58,357 nucleotides of DNA from Akkermansiaceae bacterium (lineage in GTDB: Bacteria; Verrucomicrobiota; Verrucomicrobiia; Verrucomicrobiales; Akkermansiaceae), in NCBI GenBank assembly GCA_903919975.1, contig CAIXKE010000009.1, positions 1-58,357 of the forward strand. The letters run 5' to 3'. The notes below the pieces were generated by a model. The model saw only the letters and a program-made list of their open reading frames with translations. It did not search any database and was not told the DNA's origin. Shown piece by piece: positions 17,122 through 26,522 of this stretch. How positions within the stretch are numbered: the stretch's first letter is position 1; each line of letters opens with the position of its first letter. A program made the translations under genes and the position numbers.

Positions 17122-18966
17122 ATGATAAAACAAAGTATACTAGCAGGAATCATTTCGGCTCACTGCGCTTCACTAGCATTCGGGCAGGCCACCAAAGATG
17201 AAATTGTGGATCTAAGCCATGTGCCGCAGATCAATGAAACACCAGAGCAACGCGATGAGCGCATGAAATGGTTCCGGGATGCGAAGCTTGGAATGATGAT
17301 TTGCTGGGGGCCCTCTGCGGTCGGTGCCAACGAGATCGGGTGGAGCCGCAAGGCCGCGCGCCCTTGGGACATCGGTAAGCCCAATAACGACCGGGCTCCT
17401 ACGGAGGATCCCGTCTACGACCACGACTACAAGAAATTCAACCCGATCAAATTCAACGCCGAGGAATGGGCGAAAATGGCCAAGGCGAGCGGCTTCCAGT
17501 ATGTGGTGTTTCTCACCAAACATCACGACGGATTCTCGATGTTCGATTCCAAAGTGACGGACTACGACATCATGGCGACCCCCTATGGCCGCGACATCAT
17601 GAAGCAGTTTGCCGACGCCTTTCGCAAGGAGGGAATACGTTTTGGAATTTACTACTCGACCCGCGATTGGTATCACCCGGATTACCTGCAGGGCGACAAC
17701 GCCAAGTATGATCAGTGGTATCGCACGCAGATCGAGGAGTTGCTGACCAATTACGGGCCGGTGGACATCCTGTGGTTCGACAGCGTGGGCGGCAACGATT
17801 GGGGCAAGTGGCGGTTTGATAAACTCTTTGCGTCGATGTATCGCCTTCAGCCGGGATTGTTGGTCAACAACCGTTCGAAATTCATCGGGCCTAAAACACC
17901 GGAAGATCGCAAACCGGCTTCGCCGGAGATCGAGAAAATGACCAAGGGTGATTTCGGTACGCCCGAAGGCGTCATCGGGGCCTTCACGATCGATAAGGAT
18001 TGGGAGTCCTGCCTGCGCGTGGGCCGGGGATGGTCCTATCGAGGTGAGGAGGGCCACCGGAAGCCGGATGATGTTATTCGGATGATGGTCAGCGCGGTGA
18101 CCGGCGGTGGCAATCTGCTCTTGAGCTTCGGCCCGCGCGCCGACGGTTCGATCGTCGGGTTCGAGACGGAAATCGCAGGGGCCATGGGGGCTTGGTTGAA
18201 GAAAAACGGTGAGGCCATTTATGGGACACGCGGCGGACCCTACAAAAATGGCATGTGGGGAGGAAGCTGTCACAAAGGCAACAAGCTGTTTCTGCAATTT
18301 TTCAGCCAGCGCAAGGGGCCTTGGATTTTTGATCCACTTTCATCAAAAGTTCTCTCGGCAAGAATTTTGGGAGGTGCGCCAGTCACTTTCACGCAGACTG
18401 AGAAAGACCTGTCGATCCAGCTGAGCGAGGGGCAGTACGATGCGCCGGTAACCGTCATCGAGCTGACCTTGGATCAACCTTTGAAGGTGGGTGTGAGTCT
18501 TGGCAGTGTGCGGGGCGAGGACCTGTCCGAACATGGAAAGATCCTGAGCGAGAACGCTACCTTAAAAATCAGCTCCCAGTCGCGCCATGACAAGGGCGAG
18601 CATGAACGCTTCTTCAAAGGTCCGCGGGCCAAATACGGCGATGCCTTTGTGACAGAGCCTGAAAAGAACCCGTGGGCCAAAGTTGACCTTGGTGCGCTGA
18701 AAAACGTGAAGGCCGTCCTGATTGAAAACAAGCCCACGGAACGGCGCAGCGAAGGACTGATTCTCTCGGTCTCTACCGACGGAGAGAAGTGGCAGGAAGT
18801 GTGGAGAGCGGAAGAATGGGATTTGAGCTGGATGATTCCCCTAACCACGTTCGAGGCCGGGGCCGATGTGCCAGGGCGCAAGGCGCGCTATTTCAAGATG
18901 GAAACCAAGGGCGACACCAACCGCCCCCTCCTCCTGCAGAGATTCACCGCTTACGGAGATGAGTAA
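17122..18966 (+). CDS. GH29 alpha-L-fucosidase with C-terminal discoidin-like domain (tandem copy 1)
   Basis: A 614-residue secreted fucosidase. Signal peptide about 1-21, nearly the same as in the preceding fucosidase. The barrel (about 45-370) has LGMMICWGPSAVG, TKHHDGFSMFDSKVTDYD and YGPVDILWFDSVGG, with Asp220 at the nucleophile position, followed by GDFGTPEGVIG, WESC and GGGNLLLSFGPRADG. A beta domain and a C-terminal discoidin-like domain (about 480-612; PWAKVDLGALKNVKAVLIEN) follow. The next gene encodes a close full-length paralogue. Compared with the 15220 gene, the binding domain sits at the opposite end and the active-site loops differ, suggesting different linkage or substrate preference. 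Confidence 0.92.
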   Translation: MIKQSILAGIISAHCASLAFGQATKDEIVDLSHVPQINETPEQRDERMKWFRDAKLGMMICWGPSAVGANEIGWSRKAARPWDIGKPNNDRAPTEDPVYDHDYKKFNPIKFNAEEWAKMAKASGFQYVVFLTKHHDGFSMFDSKVTDYDIMATPYGRDIMKQFADAFRKEGIRFGIYYSTRDWYHPDYLQGDNAKYDQWYRTQIEELLTNYGPVDILWFDSVGGNDWGKWRFDKLFASMYRLQPGLLVNNRSKFIGPKTPEDRKPASPEIEKMTKGDFGTPEGVIGAFTIDKDWESCLRVGRGWSYRGEEGHRKPDDVIRMMVSAVTGGGNLLLSFGPRADGSIVGFETEIAGAMGAWLKKNGEAIYGTRGGPYKNGMWGGSCHKGNKLFLQFFSQRKGPWIFDPLSSKVLSARILGGAPVTFTQTEKDLSIQLSEGQYDAPVTVIELTLDQPLKVGVSLGSVRGEDLSEHGKILSENATLKISSQSRHDKGEHERFFKGPRAKYGDAFVTEPEKNPWAKVDLGALKNVKAVLIENKPTERRSEGLILSVSTDGEKWQEVWRAEEWDLSWMIPLTTFEAGADVPGRKARYFKMETKGDTNRPLLLQRFTAYGDE

Positions 18967-18990
18967 CTGGCAATCCAAAACGAAACGAGC

Positions 18991-20859
18991 ATGCTAACAG
19001 GAAAAAACAATAAAAATCTTATATTGGTGGTAGGAATGATTGTAGCGCACTTCGTGTCGCTGGCATTCGGGCAGGCCTCCAAGGATGAGATTGTGGACTT
19101 AAGCCAAGTGCCGCAGATCCATGAAACGCCAGAGCAACGCGATGAGCGCATGAAATGGTTCCGGGATGCGAAGTTCGGGCTGTTCATCCACTGGGGGCCC
19201 TCTTCGGTCGGTGCCGACGAAATCGGATGGGGCAGAAGGGCCGCGCGTCCCTGGGACATCGGCAAGCCAAACAACGACCGGCAGCGCACGGAGGATCCCG
19301 TTTACGACAATTACTACAAGGAATTCAATCCCGTCAAATATGACGCGGACGCCTGGGTGAGCTTCGCCAAGGAATCCGGCATGAAATACATCGTTTTCGT
19401 GGCCAAGCACCACGATGGCTTCTCGATGTTCGACTCCAAGGTGACGGACTACGACATGATGTCCACGCCTTACGGGCGCGATCTTCTCAAGCCGCTCGCC
19501 GAGGCCTGCCACAAACAGGGGCTCAAGTTGGGAATCTACTACTCGACGCGCGACTGGTATCACCCGGATTACCTGCAGGGCGACAATGCCAAGTATGACG
19601 AGTGGTATCGCACGCAGATTGAGGAACTGCTCACCAACTATGGCCCCATTTCCACCATGTGGTTTGACAGCGTGGGCGGCAACGATTGGAGCAAGTGGCG
19701 CTTCGATAAGCTCTTTGCCTCGATGTACCGCCTTCAGGCCGGATTGTTGATCAACAACCGCGTGAAGTTCATCGGTGCTAAAACCCCGGAAGATCGCAAA
19801 CCCGCCTCGCCGGAGATCGAGAAAATGACCAAGGGCGACTTCGGCACGCCCGAGGGTGTCATCGGGGCCTTCACCATCGATAAGGATTGGGAGTCTTGCA
19901 TGCGCAACGGCAGAGGCTGGAGCTATCGTGGAGAAGATGGGTTCCGGCAGCCCGACGATGCCATCCGGATGCTGGTCAGTTCTGTGACCGGTGGGGGAAA
20001 CCTGCTGTTGGATTTCGGCCCGCGTCCCGACGGCACGTTCACCGATGGCGACATGCAGGTGGGCCGCGCCACGGGTGTCTGGCTGAAGAAATACGGCGAG
20101 GCCATCTACGGCACGCGTGGGGGGCCGTATAGGAACGGCTCATGGGGAGGAAGCTGCCACAAAGGCGGAAAGCTCTTCCTCCACCTTTTCGCAAACCGCA
20201 AGGGCGCGTGGACCTTCGATCCACTCCCGTCGAAGGTGCTCTCAGCGCGGATCCTCAACGGTGAGACGGTGAGTTTTTCTCAGAGTGACAAGAACCTAAC
20301 CATCCAAGTGAAGAAGGGACAATACGATGCCCCTGTGACGGTCGTCGAGTTGACCTTGGATCAGCCTCTGAAGGCTGGGATGACGGCTGGCGGTATCCAC
20401 GGGGAAGACCTCTCGGAACACGGGCAGATCCTCAGCGAGAACGCCACCTTGGAGATCAGTTCGAAGTCGCGCCACGATCAGAACGCCCATGAGCGGCTCT
20501 TCAAAGGAGCCAAGCCCAAACACGGCAAGGCGTTCGAGACGGAACCGGAAAAAAACCCGTGGGCCAAAGTTGATCTTGGCGCGGTGAAAAACGTCAAGGC
20601 TGTCGTGATCGAAAACCAGCCCTTGGATCGCCGCACTGCAGGGCTGATTCTGTCTGTCTCCACAGATGGTGAGAAGTGGGAGGAAGTGTGGCAAGCGGAA
20701 GACTGGGATTTAAGTTGGACGATTCCCCTAACCACCTTGGAGACCGGCGCCGAGGTGCCCGGGCGCAAGGCGCGCTATTTCAAAATGGAAACCAAGGGTG
20801 ACACAACGGCAAGGCGACCCCTGGTCTTGCAAAGATTCACCGCTTATGGGGAGCAATGA
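18991..20859 (+). CDS. GH29 alpha-L-fucosidase with C-terminal discoidin-like domain (tandem copy 2)
   Basis: A 622-residue paralogue of the preceding gene product, co-linear over its whole length, starting 24 bp after it. The signal region is slightly longer (LTGKNNKNLILVVGM, cleavage after SLAFGQ). GH29 signatures are FGLFIHWGPSSVGADE, AKHHDGFSMFDSKVTDYD and YGPISTMWFDSVGG, with Asp226 as presumed nucleophile. FGLFIHWG is the canonical family sequence, whereas the first copy reads LGMMICWG at the same place. Long stretches are identical to the first copy even at DNA level, for example around 19130-19165, implying recent duplication or gene conversion. The stop overlaps a possible start of the next gene. 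Confidence 0.92.
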   Translation: MLTGKNNKNLILVVGMIVAHFVSLAFGQASKDEIVDLSQVPQIHETPEQRDERMKWFRDAKFGLFIHWGPSSVGADEIGWGRRAARPWDIGKPNNDRQRTEDPVYDNYYKEFNPVKYDADAWVSFAKESGMKYIVFVAKHHDGFSMFDSKVTDYDMMSTPYGRDLLKPLAEACHKQGLKLGIYYSTRDWYHPDYLQGDNAKYDEWYRTQIEELLTNYGPISTMWFDSVGGNDWSKWRFDKLFASMYRLQAGLLINNRVKFIGAKTPEDRKPASPEIEKMTKGDFGTPEGVIGAFTIDKDWESCMRNGRGWSYRGEDGFRQPDDAIRMLVSSVTGGGNLLLDFGPRPDGTFTDGDMQVGRATGVWLKKYGEAIYGTRGGPYRNGSWGGSCHKGGKLFLHLFANRKGAWTFDPLPSKVLSARILNGETVSFSQSDKNLTIQVKKGQYDAPVTVVELTLDQPLKAGMTAGGIHGEDLSEHGQILSENATLEISSKSRHDQNAHERLFKGAKPKHGKAFETEPEKNPWAKVDLGAVKNVKAVVIENQPLDRRTAGLILSVSTDGEKWEEVWQAEDWDLSWTIPLTTLETGAEVPGRKARYFKMETKGDTTARRPLVLQRFTAYGEQ

Positions 20860-20891
20860 CAATGAAGACACTGGCAACGAGAAGAATCACA

Positions 20892-22142
20892 ATGAAAAAA
20901 AGCGCGTGTTTAATCGTCTGCGGCGTGGCGTTATGCACCGGAATCGATCTGCGGGCTGAGCCTGTTGCCGGGCCGACAGGCACGGCGATCAAACCCCCAA
21001 AACATGCGCCGCCTTCGGAACCGGTGACGAATCTCACCGAAGCCGTGACGTGGCTGCAAGGTGAAGCCCATCGTCTGATTCGCGTGCGGGCGGTGCCGAT
21101 GGCTGATGGCACGACGGCGTTTCCGCCGGGCGGTTACAAAGCCTTTTGGGTGCGCGACTATGCCTATCAATTGGAAGGATCGAGCGAGTCGTTCAGCGAC
21201 AAGGAATTGACGGATGCGTGCCGGTTATTCGTCAAATCCATCCGCGAGGACGGTGCAGGGGTCGATTGCGTCAAGTTTGAAGGGATCCCCATCTATCAGC
21301 CTGGTTACGGGAAAATGGGGCGCGAGCCGGTGCTCGATGGTCCTCCGTTCACGGTGGATGTGGCATGGCGGACGTATCAACGTTTGAAGGACAAGGCCCT
21401 CCTCAAAGAGGTGCTCGACCCGCTCGTGAAGACCATGGAATACATGCCGCGCAACGCGGAGAACGGCCTGGCGCATATCGCGTCCAAAAACGAACGGCGC
21501 GAGTATGGGTTCACGGACAGCATCCTTTTCACGGGAGATACACTCTTCTGTTCCCTGCTCTTCGTGCAGGCGACCCGCCAGCTTGGAGACCTTCTCGAAG
21601 CGGATGGTCGTCGGGAGCAGGCCGCCAAGTGGCGGGCCGAAGGCGAGCGGTGCGCTGAAAGTGTTCGCCGTGTTTTCTGGGACGCAGAGGTTGGGCTTTT
21701 CCGTTCGTCCACAGGCCTTTCCAACGTCCCGTATATCTGGGGCTCGGCGTTCGCCGTCTGGCTGGGCGTGGCAACGGACGAGCAGGCCCGGAAAATCGCA
21801 GGCTACTTCAAGGAGCACTATGGCGAAATCGTCCAGCATGGCCAGGTGCGTCATCTCCCGGGATTCACCGACTGGGGCGGCAAACGCACCGAGAAGAACG
21901 GCGGGGGTTATCAAAGGGGCGCATTCTGGGCCACGCCGGTGGGGTGGTTTGTCTACACGCTGGATCTGACGGATCCCGCATTGGCGGACCAAACGGTGGT
22001 GGACATGGTGCGACATTTCCAAACCTACGGTGCCTGCGAGTATATCGATGGGGAAAACAGGCGTAAGCCAGGCTACGTAGCCAGTGCCGCATTGCCCCTG
22101 GCCGGCATCCGCGCGATGGTCGCGCGGCGGTCAGGGAAGTAA
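20892..22142 (+). CDS. Secreted six-hairpin (alpha/alpha-toroid) glycosidase-like protein
   Basis: The ATG at 20892 gives a proper signal peptide (KKSACLIVCGVALCTG, cleavage near residue 22) and 416 residues. An upstream in-frame ATG at 20856 overlaps the fucosidase stop and would add 12 residues. The sequence has the rhythm of a six-hairpin glycosidase: GGYKAFWVRDYAYQLEG near residue 85, VDVAWRTYQRLKDKALL, YGFTDSILFTGDTLFCSLLF, and IWGSAFAVWLGVATDEQAR. The aromatic- and acid-rich W-x-R-D-Y segment resembles active sites in GH families of this fold (GH37, GH63, GH78-like), but the exact family is not clear to me. Its place directly after the fucosidases suggests it trims the same glycan. Confidence 0.72.
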   Translation: MKKSACLIVCGVALCTGIDLRAEPVAGPTGTAIKPPKHAPPSEPVTNLTEAVTWLQGEAHRLIRVRAVPMADGTTAFPPGGYKAFWVRDYAYQLEGSSESFSDKELTDACRLFVKSIREDGAGVDCVKFEGIPIYQPGYGKMGREPVLDGPPFTVDVAWRTYQRLKDKALLKEVLDPLVKTMEYMPRNAENGLAHIASKNERREYGFTDSILFTGDTLFCSLLFVQATRQLGDLLEADGRREQAAKWRAEGERCAESVRRVFWDAEVGLFRSSTGLSNVPYIWGSAFAVWLGVATDEQARKIAGYFKEHYGEIVQHGQVRHLPGFTDWGGKRTEKNGGGYQRGAFWATPVGWFVYTLDLTDPALADQTVVDMVRHFQTYGACEYIDGENRRKPGYVASAALPLAGIRAMVARRSGK

Positions 22143-22270
22143 CGTCTCGTGAAAAAGCAATGATAGTGCAGTTCACAGTCAAGACACGCAATCCACTGCT
22201 AAAGTTGGGCGCACCACGTCGCAACACGACGCTGCCGGACCAGAGCACGTTAGAGCGCCCGCTATTGCAG

Positions 22271-23533
22271 ATGCTAAAAGGGAAACTAATCTGCACGGCC
22301 TTGGCCGTGTTGTGCCTGGTCGGCATGGCTCAAGGACAGGAGGCCAAACCGGAGAACAAGCCTGACGTGGAGGAAGAGAGTGTAAAACATTTCATGGCGC
22401 TCTCCGCCAAAGAGAAACTCATTTTCGCTGTCCAAGACAAAGAGCTCCTCGCTTCGCGCGCTCAGATGGCGGATCTTTCAGGCGCAGGCGATAACCCCTA
22501 CCTCAAGGGCTTCCCTGCGCCCCGGCCCTACTCCACGCACCCAAACTACGCTACCAAGCTCAAAACCAGAACCGATGGGCTTTCCTACAAACCCAGGAGC
22601 GTTTACGAGGAACAATTGCCTGGATTACAGGGATTTTTGGCCAACAATTTCATCCCCAATGTAAAGAAGTATTGCGAGAGCGGGGATCTCACGGCCGATT
22701 TTAATACGTTGAAGTTCGCAATTGCCGCACGGCCAAATACGGACGACCTAAACGTTCAAGAAGACATCCCATACAACGTCTTAGGGAAGCGAGCCCTGGT
22801 GCTGGATCTCTACCTGCCCAAGGCACCTCCGAATTCCGAGGGCTACCCTGTTTTGATGTTCTTTCATGGAGGAGGATGGCTGGGCGGTCACCATTACTCC
22901 AATCGTGCGGTCGCCATTTCCATGGCCAAGCAGGGCTTTGCAACGATCGTTGTCGAATATCGGTTAGGCAAAGAAGCAATCTTCCCCGCCGCCGTGTGGG
23001 ATGGAAAGGCGGCCGTGCGCTGGGTCAGAAAACACGCAGAAAAGTATCATCTCGATACGAACATGATTCTCGTCAGCGGCGGCTCAGCTGGCGGCAACAT
23101 CGCGGGTTTAGTAGGAATGACCAAGGGCGACCCGCGTTTTGAGGGGGATGGCAATCACAAGGAATTCTCCAGCGATGTCCATGGGGTCATCGCTTACGAT
23201 GGCGCCGTGCATCAGGGCAGTAGTGGCTGGACGGGCGGTGGTGAAGGCAGGCCTAAACCCGTGGAAGCAGATCCGTGGTTCTACAACGAGGCGATTCCGC
23301 TTTTCCACATCATCCACAAAGACGGTGGCGTTCCGATCCTTTTCGTCAAGGGGGGAAGACCTCTTCACCTTTGGATCCAAAAGTATATCAACAACATCCA
23401 AGTGGACTGGCTCGACCACCGGTGGGTACATGGATTTGAGGTTTTTGACCCGTCCAAGGATATCCTCGTCGAACAGCTCATGGAGTATTTTAAGAGTGAT
23501 CAGTCGCTTTGGGCAGGAAAACTGAATCTTTGA
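22271..23533 (+). CDS. Secreted alpha/beta-hydrolase esterase (HSL/CE10-like)
   Basis: Start placed at 22271 because it begins a standard signal peptide (LKGKLICTALAVLCLVGMAQGQ); the frame is open further upstream to 22160 without a signal-like sequence. The 420-residue product carries the oxyanion-hole motif HGGGW (about residue 200), the nucleophile elbow GGSAGGN with Ser272, and a late histidine in WVHGF as likely triad member. Such esterases in glycan loci usually remove acetyl groups. It lies among fucosidase genes, so deacetylation of the substrate is a reasonable inference. The nature of the acyl group cannot be read from the sequence. Confidence 0.8.
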   Translation: MLKGKLICTALAVLCLVGMAQGQEAKPENKPDVEEESVKHFMALSAKEKLIFAVQDKELLASRAQMADLSGAGDNPYLKGFPAPRPYSTHPNYATKLKTRTDGLSYKPRSVYEEQLPGLQGFLANNFIPNVKKYCESGDLTADFNTLKFAIAARPNTDDLNVQEDIPYNVLGKRALVLDLYLPKAPPNSEGYPVLMFFHGGGWLGGHHYSNRAVAISMAKQGFATIVVEYRLGKEAIFPAAVWDGKAAVRWVRKHAEKYHLDTNMILVSGGSAGGNIAGLVGMTKGDPRFEGDGNHKEFSSDVHGVIAYDGAVHQGSSGWTGGGEGRPKPVEADPWFYNEAIPLFHIIHKDGGVPILFVKGGRPLHLWIQKYINNIQVDWLDHRWVHGFEVFDPSKDILVEQLMEYFKSDQSLWAGKLNL

Positions 23534-23618
23534 AATGAGACCATTGAAATGAAATCACTGACAACAAAAAAGAGCGCCCGCGCCTCATACCCTGAAAAAT
23601 CAATCACCCGCTAACTTC

Positions 23619-26522
23619 ATGAAAATGTCCCGCCTATCCTTGAAAACATCTGTTTTACGAATTTTTCTAGCCGGTTCAGTGACGGCTTTTGCAGCGGATC
23701 CCGCCGGGACTCAAATCCTCAGGAATGAACAATGCGAAGTCTCCATTCAAAATGGCACCGATTTGCAGGTCAGACTTCATGATGGCACGATGCGGGTGTT
23801 CAAGCCGGAATTCACGATCCTCCATACCGAGAAAAATCCGCAGAAGAAGCTGCGCCAAGGTGCTGTCGGCTTGAACCAAGGCAAGACTCCAGACTATAAA
23901 GTTCCAACCTGGGGCCAGAATGTTGCCGTCAAAATCGATCCAAAAGACCATGTCATGGATGGCTTTAATCCGGAGGTCGACAGGAAGATCGAACCGGGGA
24001 GAACGGCTGACTATTTTCAAGCGGCACCAAACGAGGTGGTCACGGCGAAGACCGCAGAGTTCTCCGGAGACACCATCAAATGGAACTTCGCGGAGGTGGC
24101 CGGGGGTCGGCTTTCCGCCGCCGCTAAGCTTCCGGCGGGCAAAGGCCTTCCCGAGTTAACGTTCACTTTCCTGCCGGGCAAAGCGGGATACTATTCGATC
24201 GGCTATACGGGTGCGCCGGGTGTCAGTCCTGCCGAGATGGATGAAATGTGGCAGCCGATGATCTGGCAGGAAAAACGCCTCCCTAACCTCTCCTATCTGA
24301 CGGAAGCCTTCCTATGCCCGCTGCCGACGACGTTGGTGAGTTTTCAGGGCACAACCATCGGAGTTCTAGCGGACTCTGCGGAACTCCCGTTCGAGCCTCT
24401 GCCGAACAGCAACAACTCCCGGTTTGGCGTGATGGTCCGCGATCGAAATGGCCTGGCAAGGCCGATGCTTTTTGCCCCGGTGCTCGGTGGCCCGGAATCG
24501 AAAATGAATTCCGGAAAGCCCTTCACCTTCAAGACGCACCTGCTGGTGCATCCTGGCAATCTCCTGGGGGCTTTTGAATACGGGGTCAAGACCTATTATG
24601 GATTCAAGGATTATCGCCAGAACAGCACGGTCACCCTGAACAAGACGCTGGAAAACATGATCGATTACAACATGAGTCCATACAGTCAATTTGTCGATGA
24701 ACTGCGCGGATGCAATTATGCCACGGATGTTCCCAACGCGGTGAAAAACATCACCGGCCTGAGTCCGCTGTCGCTGGCATTCGTGATGGATGACGAGGCC
24801 ATCTTCAAAAAGCGTGCGCGGCCGATGCTGGAATACAGTTGGTCGCGCGAGCGGTTCTTGTTCTCGACCAATCCAGAGGTCAAGCGCGACGGCACCTCCT
24901 CGAAGCTCGGAGGCCCGGCCGCTCCGATGTCCGACTTTATCGCTGCCTATCAGTTTTCAGGGAAACGAATCACCGCGGACCTGACGCTGGCAGAGAAAAT
25001 CTACCACACACCGATCACCCTCTGCTTGAACCTTTCAGAAACGCTTTACGGCGACCAGTGGCAGAATGCCATGTATCTTTATCGGGCCACGGGCGATAAA
25101 ACGCATCTTGATCGGGCAGTCGCAGGAGCTGACCAGTATTTGAAAGAACGCGTGAACACTCCGCAGACCGATTTCAGTGACAAACTCTCCCGCGATATGT
25201 TTTTCTGGACTTCCTATGTGCCGCATTGGATGGAGATTTACCTGCTGTATGAGATGACGGGTGAAAAGCGGTTTCTCGAGGCGGCGCATCGGGGTGCTCG
25301 GCAATTTACCCAGTTTATCTGGTTCTCCCCAAGCATTCCAGACGAGAAAATCCTGGTGAACATCGGCAACAAGGCACCTCGCTACCGTTCTGGCGATCGA
25401 TACAAAGACATGGTGTTGCCTGAAGAAACGGTTGACGCATGGCGGGTTTCTGAAATCGGCCTGACTCCGGAGTCCGCTCCCACCTGCAATGGGCACCGTG
25501 GAATCTATCTGACTCAGTTTGCACCGTGGATGTTGCGGATCGCCCGTGATGCGAAGGATTCCTTTCTCCATGATGTCGCCCGTTCCGCAGTGATCGGCCG
25601 CTATGAAAGCTTCCCCGGTTATCACATCAATGCCGGCCGCACCACGGCGCATGAAAAAGTCGATTTTCCGTTGCGCTCCCTTCCGGAGTTGAACGGTGTC
25701 ACCTCATTGCATTACAATCACCCCTGGCCTCACGCCGCCATGCTCATGGACTATCTGGTTTCCGATGTTTATTACCGCTCCGATGCGCAGATTGATTTTC
25801 CGGCGGAATACACGGAAGGCTACGCTTACTGCCATAGCAAGATTTACGGCGCGCATTCGGGCCATTTTTATGACGAAAAGAACGTCTGGCTGTATATGCC
25901 GAGCGGTCTGGTTTCATCGTCCAACGTGCAGGTCAACTACCTGGCTGCCCGGGGCAACGGGAAACTCTATCTGGCGCTCACCAATCAATCCAAAGAGCCG
26001 GTCACGACCACGCTTACCTTGAATACCGAACTGCTAGGCTTGCAAAAGGGCCGCGAATATTCGGCGACTTTGTGGAAAGGCAACGTGGCTGCCGGTTCAG
26101 CGAAGGTCGTGAACGGGCAGATCTCGGTGGATGTCGCCGCAGAAGGCTTGACCGCTCTGTCGATTGAAGGAGTGAACATCCGCCCGACGTTCCAGGCCAG
26201 TATCAGCGAAAGCAGCGCGCCTTGGAAAAAGGACTCGGAGGATCTTGCGTTTGGCGGCGGCAGTAAAGCGGTGCTGTTTAACTTTGGACCCAAGCTACAA
26301 AGCGTGTATTCATTCACCAAGGCGACCGGCGAGTTGTTCAGCAAGGTAACCTTCCACTATGCCTCCAATGGGAAATGGTCTTCGGTGACAAAGGAATCTT
26401 ACCCGTTTGATTTCACGGTGGAAGTTCCCCGCGACGCCGACGATTTCAGGTTCCGCTATGAGGCGGTCACCAAGGAGGGTGCCATCGTGAAATCGGAAGA
26501 AGGTGTTCTCGAAAGAAAATAA
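23619..26522 (+). CDS. Large secreted protein of unrecognised family, candidate carbohydrate-active enzyme (paralogue B)
   Basis: A 967-residue protein with a signal peptide (about 1-25, ending VTAFAADP). It parallels the 12340 gene throughout: a beta-rich N-terminal part with GYYSIGYTGAPGVSP and NSNNSRFGVMVRD, a helical middle part with TGLSPLSLAFVMDDEAIFKKRARPM and alternating helices, then NGKLYLALTNQS and a final beta domain. DKTHLDRAVAGADQYL and EKRFLEAAHRGARQF are repeated hairpin elements of a toroid fold. Conserved between the paralogues are a histidine-containing segment after the central region and the tract HSGHFYDEKNVWLYMP. I cannot name a family. Its gene closes the glycan locus. 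Confidence 0.75.
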   Translation: MKMSRLSLKTSVLRIFLAGSVTAFAADPAGTQILRNEQCEVSIQNGTDLQVRLHDGTMRVFKPEFTILHTEKNPQKKLRQGAVGLNQGKTPDYKVPTWGQNVAVKIDPKDHVMDGFNPEVDRKIEPGRTADYFQAAPNEVVTAKTAEFSGDTIKWNFAEVAGGRLSAAAKLPAGKGLPELTFTFLPGKAGYYSIGYTGAPGVSPAEMDEMWQPMIWQEKRLPNLSYLTEAFLCPLPTTLVSFQGTTIGVLADSAELPFEPLPNSNNSRFGVMVRDRNGLARPMLFAPVLGGPESKMNSGKPFTFKTHLLVHPGNLLGAFEYGVKTYYGFKDYRQNSTVTLNKTLENMIDYNMSPYSQFVDELRGCNYATDVPNAVKNITGLSPLSLAFVMDDEAIFKKRARPMLEYSWSRERFLFSTNPEVKRDGTSSKLGGPAAPMSDFIAAYQFSGKRITADLTLAEKIYHTPITLCLNLSETLYGDQWQNAMYLYRATGDKTHLDRAVAGADQYLKERVNTPQTDFSDKLSRDMFFWTSYVPHWMEIYLLYEMTGEKRFLEAAHRGARQFTQFIWFSPSIPDEKILVNIGNKAPRYRSGDRYKDMVLPEETVDAWRVSEIGLTPESAPTCNGHRGIYLTQFAPWMLRIARDAKDSFLHDVARSAVIGRYESFPGYHINAGRTTAHEKVDFPLRSLPELNGVTSLHYNHPWPHAAMLMDYLVSDVYYRSDAQIDFPAEYTEGYAYCHSKIYGAHSGHFYDEKNVWLYMPSGLVSSSNVQVNYLAARGNGKLYLALTNQSKEPVTTTLTLNTELLGLQKGREYSATLWKGNVAAGSAKVVNGQISVDVAAEGLTALSIEGVNIRPTFQASISESSAPWKKDSEDLAFGGGSKAVLFNFGPKLQSVYSFTKATGELFSKVTFHYASNGKWSSVTKESYPFDFTVEVPRDADDFRFRYEAVTKEGAIVKSEEGVLERK

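Noticed and set aside
17212..18297. 361-codon minus-strand frame opposite the second fucosidase gene
   Set aside because: Antisense of a clear GH29 gene; composition has no domain-like pattern.
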